64,000 bases of DNA from Nocardioides sp. WS12 (GCF_014108865.1 NZ_CP053928.1:4216001-4280000); one strand, 5' to 3'. Counted from the first letter of the stretch, positions 32,346 through 41,547 are shown. The notes: generated by a model not told the origin, from the sequence alone. Program-made: numbers and translations.

Positions 32346-34456
32346 GACTCCAGTGTGCCCTCCGGCGGCCCCTCGGCCAGGAGTCGCTTGAAACCGTCCT
32401 CGTCGAGGATCGGAACGCCCAACGATTCAGCCTTCTCGGCCTTGGAGCCGGCGTTCTCACCGATCACCACGAAGTCGGTCTTCTTCGACACCGAGCCGGC
32501 GGCCTTGCCCCCGCGGGAAAGGATCGCTTCCTTCGCCGAATCGCGGGAGAAGTCCTGCAGCGATCCGGTCACCACGATGGTGAGGCCTTCCAGCGTGCGG
32601 GCGACGGATTCGTCGCGCTGGTCGGCCATCGCGACGCCGGACGTGGTCCACTTCTCGACGATCGCGACGTGCCAGTCGACCGCGAACCACTCGATGACGG
32701 CGTCGGCGATGGTCGGACCCACACCCTCGGCGGCGGCCAGGTCGGCCTCGCTGGCGGCGCGGATCGCTTCCATCGAGCCGAACTCGGTGGCCAGCGCGCG
32801 GGCGGCCGTCGGACCGACGTGCCGGATCGAGAGTGCGACGAGGACCCGCCACAGCGGCACCGTCGCCTTGCGTTCGCCGAGGTTGTCGAGCAACTTCTGC
32901 CCGTTGGCGCTGAGCTGCGGGCCTTCCTCGTCCTTCTTGGCGGTGCGCGTGAACAGCGGCGTGATCAGCAACTGCTCGACCGACAGGTCGAAGACGTCGC
33001 CCTCGTTGCGGATCGCACCGGAGTCGAGGAGCGCGACCGCCGCTTCGTAGCCGAGGCCCTCGATGTCGAAGGCGCCGCGACCGGCGACGTGGTGCACCCG
33101 CTCGCGGACCTGCGCCGGGCAGTGCTCGTGGTTGGGGCAACGCCGGTCCTTGTCGCCCTCCTTCTGCTCGACCAGTGCGGTGTCGCACGATGGGCACGCG
33201 GTCGGCATCACCCACTCGGCCAAGCCCTCGGGCCGCAGCGCGAGCACCGGGCCGACGATCTCGGGGATCACGTCGCCGGCCTTGCGCAGGATGACGGTGT
33301 CGCCCGGACGGACGTCCTTGCGCTTGACCTCGTAGCCGTTGTGGAGCGTGGCCATCTCGACCGTCGAACCAGCGACCTTCACCGGCTCCATCACGCCGAA
33401 CGGCGTCACCCGGCCGGTGCGGCCGGTGTTGACGTCGATGCGGAGGAGCTTGGTGTTCACCTCTTCGGGTGGGTACTTGTAGGCGATCGCCCAGCGCGGC
33501 GCCCGGCTGGTCGAGCCGAGGCGGCGCTGCAGGCTGACGTCGTCGACCTTGATCACGACGCCGTCGATGTCGTAGGGAACGATCGTGTGCCGGTGTTCAC
33601 CGGCGTGCGCGATGTAGCCCTCGACGTCGGTCAGGGTCGGCAGCACCTTGACGGCCTCGGACACCGGAAGGCCCCAGGCGGCCAGGGCGCGATAGGCCTC
33701 CGACTGTGCCGTCGGCTCGAAGCCCTGGCGCGCCCCGATGCCGTGGCAGACCATGCCCAGGTCACGGGTCGCGGTGACCCGTGGATCCTTCTGGCGCAGC
33801 GAACCGGCTGCTGCGTTGCGGGGATTGGCGAACGCGGGCTTGCCCGCCTCGGTCATCGACACGTTCAGTCGCTCGAACGCGACGGCGGGCAGGAAGACCT
33901 CACCCCGGACCTCGACCAGGTCGGGCACCGGGAAGTCGGCCGTGGCCGTGAGCCGGTGCGGCACCGACGCGATCGTCTTGACGTTGGGAGTGACGTCCTC
34001 ACCCGTGCGGCCGTCCCCACGGGTCAGGGCGCGCACGAGGCGCCCCTTTTCGTAGAGCAGGTTGATCGCGAGGCCGTCGACCTTGAGCTCACACAGCAGC
34101 GCGGGGCTCTCGATCCCGTCGCGGCCCAGGCGGGCATGCCAGGCACCGAGCTCCTCGAAGGAGAAGGCGTTGTCGAGGCTCTCCATCCGCTGCAGGTGGT
34201 CGACGGCAGTGAAGTCGGTCGACACCGCGCCCCCGACCTTCTGTGTCGGCGAGTCCGGGGTCCGCAGCTCCGGGTACTGCTCCTCGAGCTCCTCCAGGCG
34301 CCGCATCCGCTTGTCGAAGTCCGCGTCGGACAACGTCGGGTCGTCGAGGACGTAGTAGCGCCAGCGAGCGTCCTCGAGCTCCTCGGCGACGGTGGCGTGC
34401 TCCTCGCGCGCCTCAGCGGGTACGACGGGGGGTGTGGCGTCGCTCATGGGGACCAT
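32342..34456 (-). CDS. ligA: NAD-dependent DNA ligase
   Basis: LigA (704 residues) seals nicks in replication and repair using NAD. In order: domain Ia with YYVLDDPTLSDADFD, adenylation Lys in LCELKVDGLAI, OB fold with GRTGRVTPFGVMEPV, Zn-finger CPSCDT and CPNHEHCPAQ, helix-hairpin-helix region, and a C-terminal BRCT (LTIVVTGSLQDFSRD). ATG 34456 is chosen with GGGGCG upstream; ATG 34447 or GTG further upstream are possible. It lies between mnmA and gat genes as in mycobacteria. Confidence 0.96.
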   Translation of the reverse strand: MVPMSDATPPVVPAEAREEHATVAEELEDARWRYYVLDDPTLSDADFDKRMRRLEELEEQYPELRTPDSPTQKVGGAVSTDFTAVDHLQRMESLDNAFSFEELGAWHARLGRDGIESPALLCELKVDGLAINLLYEKGRLVRALTRGDGRTGEDVTPNVKTIASVPHRLTATADFPVPDLVEVRGEVFLPAVAFERLNVSMTEAGKPAFANPRNAAAGSLRQKDPRVTATRDLGMVCHGIGARQGFEPTAQSEAYRALAAWGLPVSEAVKVLPTLTDVEGYIAHAGEHRHTIVPYDIDGVVIKVDDVSLQRRLGSTSRAPRWAIAYKYPPEEVNTKLLRIDVNTGRTGRVTPFGVMEPVKVAGSTVEMATLHNGYEVKRKDVRPGDTVILRKAGDVIPEIVGPVLALRPEGLAEWVMPTACPSCDTALVEQKEGDKDRRCPNHEHCPAQVRERVHHVAGRGAFDIEGLGYEAAVALLDSGAIRNEGDVFDLSVEQLLITPLFTRTAKKDEEGPQLSANGQKLLDNLGERKATVPLWRVLVALSIRHVGPTAARALATEFGSMEAIRAASEADLAAAEGVGPTIADAVIEWFAVDWHVAIVEKWTTSGVAMADQRDESVARTLEGLTIVVTGSLQDFSRDSAKEAILSRGGKAAGSVSKKTDFVVIGENAGSKAEKAESLGVPILDEDGFKRLLAEGPPEGTLES

Positions 34457-34544
34457 GATGCCGCGCCCCGCCGACAACCGCTCCGCGACCCACGACCGTT
34501 GTCGGTGGCGGCTGTCAGGCTCGTCGAGCGACCCCGACTTCGTC

Positions 34545-34610
34545 GTACGGAATAGGTTGCGAAACGAAACCGTTCCGTACTATCGTAGTGAAACGGAACC
34601 GTACCGTTCC
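34545..34610. promoter_or_regulatory. Cluster of inverted ACGGAAC/GTTCCGT sites before the TetR-MFS operon (candidate operator)
   Basis: GTACGGAA (34545-34552) is inverted as TTCCGTAC (34573-34580); GTTCCGT (34572-34578) is inverted as ACGGAAC (34593-34599); GTTCC (34606-34610) follows. The cluster surrounds a possible promoter (TTGCGA at 34557 and TACTAT at 34578, short spacing). It lies 50-115 bp before the TetR gene, as expected for an autoregulated repressor. Confidence 0.55.
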
Positions 34611-34660
34611 ATGCAGATCCACCCCGGTTCAGATCCACCCCGTCAGGAGCAACGACCACG

Positions 34661-35269
34661 ATGTCACCGCGAACGAGCCCCACCTCGCCGGAGGCGGGCA
34701 CCCGTCCTCGCGTCGAGGGCGACCGCGAGCAGGAACTGCTCGAGGCCACGCTCGAGGTGCTCGCCGAAGTCGGCTACGACCGGCTGACGATGGACGCGGT
34801 GGCGTCCCGGGCGAAGGCGTCGAAGGCGACGCTCTATCGCAAGTGGGACGGCAAGGCCGCCCTCGTCATCGATGCCCTGATGTCACAGAAGGCACCGCTG
34901 GTCGTCAAGGACGACACCGGCAGCCTGCGCGGTGACCTGCTGTCCGTGTTCTGCGGCTCCGGCGGCCTCACCGACAAGCACCAGACCGACCTGCTGGGCA
35001 GTGTCATCACGGCGATCGGCCGCGACGCCGAGTTCGCTGCTCAGTTCCGCAACCGCTTCATCGCGCCGAAGGCCGCGGTGGGCCGAGAGATCTACGAACG
35101 GGCCCGCGATCGCGGCGAGCTGCGTGACGACGCCGACATCGACCTGCTCTCGACGGCTCTGCCCGGCATCATCCTGCACCGCATGTTCCTGCTGGGCGAT
35201 CCGCCCACACCGGATCTGATCGCTCGCGTGATCGACCAGATCATTCTTCCCGCCGCCACCCGCGGCTGA
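34661..35269 (+). CDS. TetR/AcrR-family regulator
   Basis: This 202-residue regulator has an N-terminal HTH at about residues 20-65 (QELLEATLEVLAEVGYDRLT, then SRAKASKATLYRKWDGKAAL) and a C-terminal ligand domain of the TetR_C type (GITAI-like helices ending in PGIILHRMFLLGDPPTPDLI). It is followed 37 bp later by a DHA2 exporter in the same direction, so it probably represses itself and the exporter and is released by the exporter's substrate. Inverted repeats upstream fit this. Confidence 0.93.
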   Translation: MSPRTSPTSPEAGTRPRVEGDREQELLEATLEVLAEVGYDRLTMDAVASRAKASKATLYRKWDGKAALVIDALMSQKAPLVVKDDTGSLRGDLLSVFCGSGGLTDKHQTDLLGSVITAIGRDAEFAAQFRNRFIAPKAAVGREIYERARDRGELRDDADIDLLSTALPGIILHRMFLLGDPPTPDLIARVIDQIILPAATRG

Positions 35270-35306
35270 CCCGACGCACCATCACCACCTCACGAAGGAA
35301 CCACCC

Positions 35307-36941
35307 ATGACCGACGTCGAATCCCTCGACCCTGCGGAGACGACCTCGTCCGCAGGCGCCGAGGTCTCCACTCCCAGCAAGCACGCCGGCCTCGCGCTCG
35401 TGCTCATCCTCACCGCCCAGCTGATGGTGGTGCTCGACTCCACCATCGCCAACATCGCCCTGCCGTTCATCGGCGCGGACCTGGACATCTCCCAGGCGAA
35501 CCTGACCTGGATCGTCACCGGCTACGCCCTCGCCTTCGGTGGCCTGCTGCTCCTCGGCGGCCGCCTCGGCGACCTCTACGGACGACGCAGGTTGTTCATG
35601 ATCGGCCTCGTGACGTTCGCCGTGGCCTCGGCCCTCGGTGGCCTGGCCACCAACGAGGCCCTGCTGCTCGCCTCCCGGGCGCTGCAGGGAGTCGGTGCCG
35701 CGATGGCTGCACCTGCTGCCCTCGCGCTGATCACCACCACCTTCCCGGCCGGTCCGGCGCGCAACAAGGCGATGGCCGCCTACGCCACCATGTCGGGCGT
35801 CGGCGCAGCGATCGGCCTGATCCTCGGTGGCTGGCTGACCGGTCTCGACTCGTTCGTCGGGCTCGACGTCGAGGGCTGGCGGATGACCTTCCTGATCAAC
35901 GTGCCGATCGGTCTGATCGCCGCGTTCATGGTGCCGCGCGTGCTCACCGAGTCCGAGTCGCACCCCGGCCAGATGGACATCCCCGGCGCCATCACCGGCA
36001 CCCTCGGTCTGCTCGGCATCGTCTTCGGCCTGTCCCGTGCGGGCGAGGAGGCCTACGGCTGGGACGACCCCCAGACGATCATCCCGCTCATTGCGGGTCT
36101 CGCCCTGCTGGCAGCGTTCGCCTTCATCGAGTCGCGGGTCGAGCACCCGCTGTTGCCGGTCCGGATCTTCGCCAACCGCACCCGGGCCACCAGCTTCGCA
36201 GCCATGATGATCGCCCCCGCCGCGATGTTCTCGATGTTCTTCTTCCTCAGCCTCTTCATCCAGCAGATCATGGGCTTCAGCTCGCTCGAGGCCGGCTTCG
36301 CGTTCCTGCCGTTCTCGTTCGGCATCGTGATCGGCGCCGCGCTCTCGTCGAACCTGATCTCCCGGGTCGACCCGCGCTTCCTCGCCGGCACCGGAACCCT
36401 GCTGGCAGCGGTCGCCCTGTTCATGTTCTCGCGCATCCCGATCGACGAGTCCCCGAAGGCGGTGCTCTCCGCGATCGCCGACGGTGGCGCCGACGTCAAC
36501 TACTGGACGCACATCTTCCCGTTCATCATCATGATGGCCGTCGGCATGGGCCTGGTCTTCGTGCCGCTGACCCTGACCGCGGTGCACCACGTGCGGGCGG
36601 AGGACTCCGGCATCGGGTCCGGCGTGCTCAACACCATGCAGCAGGTCGGTGGCGCCATCGGTCTCGCGACCCTGAGCACGGTCGCGCTCCACTTCACCAA
36701 CAAGCAGGCCACCGATGTGGCTGGCCCGATGGCGGATGCGATCGGCACCAACGGCGGGCAGGTCGACCCGTCCTTCCTCCAGGCCGCCATCTTCAGCTCG
36801 AGCTTCCCGGAAGGCGCCACCCATGCCTTCCTGGCCGCAGCGATCCTGATGCTCGCGGCGTCCGCCGTGATCTGGACGTTCCTGGACGTCAAGCACGACG
36901 AACTGGCGACCGACGCCCCGGAGGGTGTCCACGTCGGCTGA
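35307..36941 (+). CDS. MFS drug exporter, DHA2 (EmrB/QacA) family
   Basis: This 544-residue protein has about 14 membrane helices. MFS motif C-like and D-region residues appear in QLMVVLDSTIANIALPFIG (the DHA2 signature near helix 1), and motif A in GGRLGDLYGRRRLFMIG. A long extracytoplasmic loop lies near the C-terminus (residues about 460-500). It probably exports drugs or toxic metabolites by proton antiport. AAGGAACC precedes the ATG. It is transcribed with the upstream TetR gene and followed by a strong terminator. Confidence 0.94.
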   Translation: MTDVESLDPAETTSSAGAEVSTPSKHAGLALVLILTAQLMVVLDSTIANIALPFIGADLDISQANLTWIVTGYALAFGGLLLLGGRLGDLYGRRRLFMIGLVTFAVASALGGLATNEALLLASRALQGVGAAMAAPAALALITTTFPAGPARNKAMAAYATMSGVGAAIGLILGGWLTGLDSFVGLDVEGWRMTFLINVPIGLIAAFMVPRVLTESESHPGQMDIPGAITGTLGLLGIVFGLSRAGEEAYGWDDPQTIIPLIAGLALLAAFAFIESRVEHPLLPVRIFANRTRATSFAAMMIAPAAMFSMFFFLSLFIQQIMGFSSLEAGFAFLPFSFGIVIGAALSSNLISRVDPRFLAGTGTLLAAVALFMFSRIPIDESPKAVLSAIADGGADVNYWTHIFPFIIMMAVGMGLVFVPLTLTAVHHVRAEDSGIGSGVLNTMQQVGGAIGLATLSTVALHFTNKQATDVAGPMADAIGTNGGQVDPSFLQAAIFSSSFPEGATHAFLAAAILMLAASAVIWTFLDVKHDELATDAPEGVHVG

Positions 36942-36958
36942 TCAGATCCCCCCAGGCG

Positions 36959-37002
36959 CGAGGCCGGTCGGAGCACTGCTCCGGCGGGCCTCGTCGCCTT
37001 TT
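36959..37002. terminator. Terminator after the MFS gene
   Basis: Arms at 36959-36975 and 36977-36993 form a GC-rich hairpin (CGAGGCC with GGCCTCG outside, GGAGCA with TGCTCC inside), followed by TCGCCTTTT. It lies between converging genes, so it may also serve the MetE-like gene. Confidence 0.75.
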
Positions 37003-37006
37003 CGGG

Positions 37007-38020
37007 TCATCCGTCCAGCGACCGCGCCACCAGACGAGAGAGTTCGAGCGCCCGGCGTGACCATCCGGGCGTCGCGCCCGCAAGGCCGCAGGCCGGCGAG
37101 ATGACCAACGAGCCGCCCACCTGCTCCGGGTCGAGCCCGAGCATGTCGAGCCAGCGCCGGACCCGCTCAACGAGGGGCGCGTCTCCGGTGGCGTCGTCGG
37201 TCGTCGGGACGATGCCGAGAGCGATCGTGTCGCCGGCCTCGAGAGCCTCCCCCGCGGCGTCGTGGCCGGTGGCGTCGAGCAGACCGAGGTCCACCATGAC
37301 CCCACGAGCGCCGGCACCGCGGAGCAAGCCGATCGGCACGTCCGGCGCACAGCAGTGCACCCACGGCGTTGCCCCGGCCTCGGTCGCGGCGGCGATCACC
37401 CACTCCAGCGCCTGGCTGGCCTCGGGCGGATGGATCGCGCGGTGGCGCCCGAAACCCGATGCGGTCGGGACGGCGGCAGCGAGCACGGCCGGCAGGGCTG
37501 GTTCGTCGATCTGCAGGATCAGTTCCGTCGCGGCGGGCAGCCGGCGTCGTACGTCGGCAAGGTGATCGGTCACGGCCTCGGCCAGCGCCTGGGCGAGCTC
37601 CCGGCGACCACCGTGGTCGGCGAGGATCCGGTCACCGCGCGGGCGTTCTACGTTCGCAGCCAGGGTCCACGGACCGGTGACCTGCACCTTGAACGGACCG
37701 GCGTGGTCCGACGCCCGCTCCTCCAGCCCGTCGAGGTCCTGGGCGAACTGGCTGCGGGCCCGACGCTGATCGATGGCCGGCGCCCCGCTGGTCCCGGTCA
37801 GGCGCCAACCTCCGGGCTGGAGGTCGACATCGAGGCCGGTGACCAGGCCGAGCGTCCGGCCGATCATTCCCGCGGGCGCACCGCGGCCGGGGACCTCGGG
37901 CAGGAACGGCAACCCGTGTTCGTCGCCTCCGAGCTCTCCGAGCACGAGCGCGACGGCTTCGTCGAAGTCGCGCTGGGTGTCGCCGGGGAAGGAGCCGATG
38001 CCGGTGGCGCGGACCGTCAC
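37007..38020 (-). CDS. MetE C-terminal-like protein (B12-independent methionine synthase family)
   Basis: This 337-residue protein corresponds to the catalytic half of cobalamin-independent methionine synthase: TGIGSFPGDTQRDF, FKVQVTGPWTLA, LQIDEPALP, Zn-ligand region PWVHCCAPDV (His and Cys) and SPACGLAG (Cys). It is half the length of full MetE and lacks the N-terminal barrel. The M. tuberculosis counterpart Rv3015c also lies next to ligA. The methyl donor and acceptor are unproven. Its start overlaps the mnmA stop by four bases. Confidence 0.85.
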   Translation of the reverse strand: MTVRATGIGSFPGDTQRDFDEAVALVLGELGGDEHGLPFLPEVPGRGAPAGMIGRTLGLVTGLDVDLQPGGWRLTGTSGAPAIDQRRARSQFAQDLDGLEERASDHAGPFKVQVTGPWTLAANVERPRGDRILADHGGRRELAQALAEAVTDHLADVRRRLPAATELILQIDEPALPAVLAAAVPTASGFGRHRAIHPPEASQALEWVIAAATEAGATPWVHCCAPDVPIGLLRGAGARGVMVDLGLLDATGHDAAGEALEAGDTIALGIVPTTDDATGDAPLVERVRRWLDMLGLDPEQVGGSLVISPACGLAGATPGWSRRALELSRLVARSLDG

Positions 38021-39129
38021 GCAGGCACCCGCTGCGTCGCGGTGATCGTCGCCGAACCGACGACCCGCGTGCCGTCGTACACAACGGCGGCCTGGCCGGG
38101 GGCGATGCCCTCGGCGATGTCGATGAGGTCGATCTCGAAGCGGTCGTCGGTGACGCGTACGACGGCGCGATGCTCGGCGCCGTGCGCGCGCATCTGCACC
38201 GTCACCCGATCACCGTCGAGGACCGTCCCGGACGGCAGCGGCGTTCCGCACCAGCGCAGCCGGTCACCCTCGACGCGGTCGACGGCGAGGCGTTCGCGCG
38301 GGCCTACCGTCACGGTGCCGGAGACCGGCTCGATGTCGAGCACGAAGCGGGGGCGGCCGTCGGCGGCGGGGGTGCCGATGCGCAAACCCTTGCGCTGGCC
38401 GATGGTGAAGCCGAAGGTGCCCTCGTGGTGGCCGAGCACCTCTCCGGTCGCCTCGTCGCGAATCTCGCCGCCGTGGTTCGGTGCGCGATCGCCGAGCTTC
38501 TCGCGCAACCAGCCGGCGTTGTCGCCGTCGGCGACGAAGCAGATGTCGTGGCTGTCCGGCTTGTCCGCGACGAGCAGGCCGCGGCGCGCAGCCTCGACGC
38601 GGACCACATCCTTCGTCGTGTCACCGAGGGGGAAGATCGAGTGCCGCAGCTGCTGCTCGTCGAGGACTCCCAGGACGTACGACTGGTCCTTGGCGTTGTC
38701 GACAGCGCGGTGCAGTTCGACCCCCGCGTCGGTGGTCACGACGGTGGCGTAGTGACCCGTTGCGACCGCGTCGAAGCCGAGTGCGAGGGCACGGTCGAGG
38801 ACCGCGGCGAACTTGATCTTCTCGTTGCAGCGCAGGCAGGGGTTGGGCGTCTCCCCCGCGGCGTAGGTGTCCATGAAGTTCTCGACGACGTCGGTGTGGA
38901 ACCGGTCGGAGAGGTCCCAGACGTAGAACGGAATCCCGATCACGTCCGCGGCCCGGCGCGCATCGTTGGAGTCCTCGATCGTGCAGCAACCCCGCGCACC
39001 CGAGCGGTACGACTTCGGATTGCGCGACAGCGCCAGATGGATGCCCGTGACATCGTGGCCGGCCTCGACGGCGCGCGCGGCTGCGACGGCGGAGTCCACC
39101 CCACCGGACATGGCGGCAACGACCTTCAT
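38017..39129 (-). CDS. mnmA: tRNA-specific 2-thiouridylase
   Basis: MnmA (370 residues) puts sulfur on U34 of Lys, Glu and Gln tRNAs. The PP-loop ATPase motif is AMSGGVDSAVAAA; catalytic Cys lie in TPNPCLRCNEKIKF and DICFVADGDN; RKGLRIG and VGPRE belong to the C-terminal tRNA-binding barrel. It follows the cysteine desulfurase gene by 30 bp, and that enzyme very likely supplies the sulfur. The downstream MetE-like gene overlaps it. Confidence 0.97.
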   Translation of the reverse strand: MKVVAAMSGGVDSAVAAARAVEAGHDVTGIHLALSRNPKSYRSGARGCCTIEDSNDARRAADVIGIPFYVWDLSDRFHTDVVENFMDTYAAGETPNPCLRCNEKIKFAAVLDRALALGFDAVATGHYATVVTTDAGVELHRAVDNAKDQSYVLGVLDEQQLRHSIFPLGDTTKDVVRVEAARRGLLVADKPDSHDICFVADGDNAGWLREKLGDRAPNHGGEIRDEATGEVLGHHEGTFGFTIGQRKGLRIGTPAADGRPRFVLDIEPVSGTVTVGPRERLAVDRVEGDRLRWCGTPLPSGTVLDGDRVTVQMRAHGAEHRAVVRVTDDRFEIDLIDIAEGIAPGQAAVVYDGTRVVGSATITATQRVPA

Positions 39130-39159
39130 CGCACGATCACCTTGTTCCCCCGACGCCGG

Positions 39160-40335
39160 TCATGCGCGGGCCGCGCGAGCCCGCTCCACACAGGGAGCGA
39201 TGGCGGCCGCGACGGCCTCGATGTCGGCGTCGGTGCTGGTGTGGCCGAGGCTGAACCGCAGCGAACTGCGTGCGTCCTCGGGGTTGCGCCCCATCGCGAG
39301 CAGGACGTGTGACGGCTGCGGGACGCCGGCCGAACAGGCCGAACCCGTGGAGCACTCGATGCCGCGGGCGTCGAGCAGCATCAACAGCGAGTCGCCCTCA
39401 CAGCCGGGGAAACCGAGGTGCACGTTGCCGGGGAGCCGGTTGTCGAGGTCACCGTTGAGCACCACGTCAGGCACCTCGCGTCGTACGGCGACAACGAGAC
39501 GGTCGCGCAGGACGGTCAGCCGTGCGGCGTGGTCCGCCTGCTGCTTGACGGCCAGTTCGACCGCAGCCGCAAAACCCGCGATCGCCGGGACGTCGAGCGT
39601 GCCGCTGCGGACATCCCGCTCCTGGCCACCGCCGTGCAGCAGCGCGGTCAGGTCCACCTCTCGTCGTACGACGAGGGCACCCACACCCTGCGGACCGCCG
39701 ACCTTGTGACCCGAGACTGACAGCGCGTCGACACCGGAGGCGGCGAAGTCGACCGGGACCGAACCAATCGCCTGGACTGCGTCGGTGTGGACGGGGATGC
39801 CGTGCTCGGCGGCGAGGGCGACGACCTCGTCGATCGGCTGGAGCGTCCCGACCTCGTTGTTGGCCCACATCACGGTGATTGCTGCGACGGAAGCGGGTTC
39901 GAGTTCGACGGCGGCGCGAAGCGCGTCGACCGACAGGCGGCCGAGGCTGTCGACCGGCAACAGGTTGACCGCGGCACCCTCGTGCTCCTCGAGCCACTCC
40001 AGCGGGTCGAGCACGGCGTGGTGCTCGACGGCCGAGGCGAGGAAGCGCAGGCGGCGCGGGTCGGTGGCGCGGCGCGACCAGTGCAGGCCCTTCACCGCCA
40101 GGTTGTCCGCCTCGGTGCCACCCGACGTGAAGACGACCTCGCCCGGACGACAGTTCAGGGCCTGGGCGATGGTCTCCCGCGACTCCTCCACGATGCGTCG
40201 CGCGCGGCGTCCGGAGGCATGCAGCGAACTCGCGTTCCCGACCTCACGGAGTCGCGCCGTCAACGCCTCGATGGCGACGTCGGTCATCGGCGTCGTTGCG
40301 GCGTGGTCGAGGTAGACCGTCGGGGCGTCCTTCAT
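39160..40335 (-). CDS. Cysteine desulfurase (IscS/NifS class)
   Basis: This 391-residue PLP enzyme takes sulfur from cysteine. VYLDHAATTPMTDVA is the N-terminal signature, AVEHHAVL the PLP-stacking region, SVSGHKVGGPQGVG holds the PLP Lys, and ECSTGSACSAG holds the persulfide Cys. That active-site loop is the class I (IscS/NifS) type. No isc or suf genes adjoin it; mnmA follows directly, so tRNA thiolation is its likely main client. An ATG start is clear. Confidence 0.95.
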   Translation of the reverse strand: MKDAPTVYLDHAATTPMTDVAIEALTARLREVGNASSLHASGRRARRIVEESRETIAQALNCRPGEVVFTSGGTEADNLAVKGLHWSRRATDPRRLRFLASAVEHHAVLDPLEWLEEHEGAAVNLLPVDSLGRLSVDALRAAVELEPASVAAITVMWANNEVGTLQPIDEVVALAAEHGIPVHTDAVQAIGSVPVDFAASGVDALSVSGHKVGGPQGVGALVVRREVDLTALLHGGGQERDVRSGTLDVPAIAGFAAAVELAVKQQADHAARLTVLRDRLVVAVRREVPDVVLNGDLDNRLPGNVHLGFPGCEGDSLLMLLDARGIECSTGSACSAGVPQPSHVLLAMGRNPEDARSSLRFSLGHTSTDADIEAVAAAIAPCVERARAARA

Positions 40336-40381
40336 GTCGTGTCAAGGGTACGGCGCCGCTGTACAGGGCAGCCACTTCCGG

Positions 40382-40407
40382 CCACCAGTTCCGGTCACCA
40401 GTTCCGG
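40382..40407 (+). repeat. Two tandem 13-mers (YCACCAGTTCCGG)
   Basis: CCACCAGTTCCGG and TCACCAGTTCCGG are adjacent, with a shorter CCACTTCCGG before and TCACCAACCG after. They lie in the 121-bp gap between the divergent desulfurase and ppk2 genes and could bind a regulator, or be polymerase-slippage products. Confidence 0.5.
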
Positions 40408-40443
40408 GCACCTGACGGTCACCAACCGTTCACCGCGGCCCCC

Positions 40444-40449
40444 TACGGT
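40444..40449 (+). promoter_or_regulatory. Candidate -10 element (TACGGT) of ppk2
   Basis: TACGGT lies seven bases before the ATG at 40457, with no ribosome site. Confidence 0.35.
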
Positions 40450-40456
40450 CGCGAAC

Positions 40457-41347
40457 ATGCTGCACGACGTACGTGAATACATCGACCGCCTCGACGTCAC
40501 CGGGCACTCCATCGGCGAGGACCATGACGACGACCCGGTCCTGATCGATCCCTTCGGCAAGGCCGTCGACACGTGGCGCGAGAACTACCCATACCCGGAG
40601 CGACTGGCCCGCGAGGAGTACGACGAACAGAAGTACCTGCTGCAGGTCGAACTGTTGAAGTTCCAGGCCTGGTCGAAGAAGAACGGCTCCAAGCACGTCA
40701 TCGTGTTCGAGGGTCGCGACGCCGCAGGCAAGGGCGGCACCATCAAACGCTTCATGGAGCACCTCAACCCCCGCTACGCCCACGTCGTCGCGCTCACCAA
40801 GCCCTCCGACCGCGAACAGGGCCAGTGGTACTTCCAGCGCTACGTCCAGCACCTGCCGACCGCCGGCGAGATCGCCCTGTTCGACCGCAGTTGGTACAAC
40901 CGCGCGGTCGTCGAACGCGTGATGGGTTTCTGCAGCGACGACGAGTACGAGACGTTCCTGCGCCACGTGCCCTACTTCGAGGAGATGCTCGTCGAGTCGG
41001 GCATCACCCTGACGAAGTACTGGTTCTCAGTCACCCAGTCCGAGCAACGCACCCGCTTCATCATCCGCCAGGTCGACCCGGTCCGGCAGTGGAAGCTCTC
41101 CCCCATGGACCTCGAGTCGCTCGACAAGTGGCAGGCCTACACGGTCGCGAAGGAAGCGATGATCCGCCGCACCGACACCGACGTGGTGCCCTGGATGACG
41201 GTGAAGTCCAACGACAAGAAGCGCGCCCGCATCAACGCCATGCGCCACTTCCTGTCCCAGTTCGAGTACGACGGCAAGGACCACGCCGCAGTCGGTACCC
41301 CCGACCCGCAGATCGTCCAGCGCGGGATCGATGCGGTCGGGGACTGA
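40457..41347 (+). CDS. ppk2: Polyphosphate kinase 2
   Basis: PPK2 (296 residues) transfers phosphate between polyphosphate and nucleoside diphosphates or monophosphates. Walker A is VFEGRDAAGKGGTIKRFMEH, Walker B is LFDRSWYNRAVVERVMGF, and the lid region is DPVRQWKLSPMDLESLDKW. One-domain length suggests PPK2 class I (NDP) rather than the fused class II. The ATG appears leaderless. A CHAD polyphosphate-binding protein occurs in the same window. Confidence 0.95.
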   Translation: MLHDVREYIDRLDVTGHSIGEDHDDDPVLIDPFGKAVDTWRENYPYPERLAREEYDEQKYLLQVELLKFQAWSKKNGSKHVIVFEGRDAAGKGGTIKRFMEHLNPRYAHVVALTKPSDREQGQWYFQRYVQHLPTAGEIALFDRSWYNRAVVERVMGFCSDDEYETFLRHVPYFEEMLVESGITLTKYWFSVTQSEQRTRFIIRQVDPVRQWKLSPMDLESLDKWQAYTVAKEAMIRRTDTDVVPWMTVKSNDKKRARINAMRHFLSQFEYDGKDHAAVGTPDPQIVQRGIDAVGD

Positions 41348-41349
41348 TC

Positions 41350-41540
41350 GTCCGGGTGCCTTCGGTGCCGGACCTGAGCGGCCGGGCGCCGTAGGCGCCG
41401 GACGGCCGACCCCCGCCGGCGACTCGGGGTGCCGTCGGCGTCCTTTACGGCGGTTCCTCTTTCGTGCTCGGTGCACGACGCCGACGGCGGGGCCCCCGCT
41501 CAAGCCGGCGGGGGTCGGGCCGGGAGGCGCCGAAGGCGCC
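41350..41540. repeat. Nested inverted-repeat array between ppk2 and proB
   Basis: This 200-bp gap between converging genes holds, in order: hairpin GTCCGG/CCGGAC (41350-41373), hairpin GGCGCC-GTA-GGCGCC (41385-41399), a 15-bp arm (41406-41420), a 12-bp arm (41431-41442), a 34-base loop, the 12-bp partner (41477-41488), the 15-bp partner (41504-41518), and hairpin GGCGCC-GAA-GGCGCC (41526-41540). The 15- and 12-bp arms match perfectly. It may act as a bidirectional terminator or be a fold-back repeat. No protein is encoded here. Confidence 0.75.
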
Positions 41541-41547
41541 TGGGCGG

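Noticed and set aside
35241..36932. 563-residue open frame opposite the MFS gene
   Set aside because: Antisense to a certain 14-helix transporter; extremely charged composition typical of a shadow.
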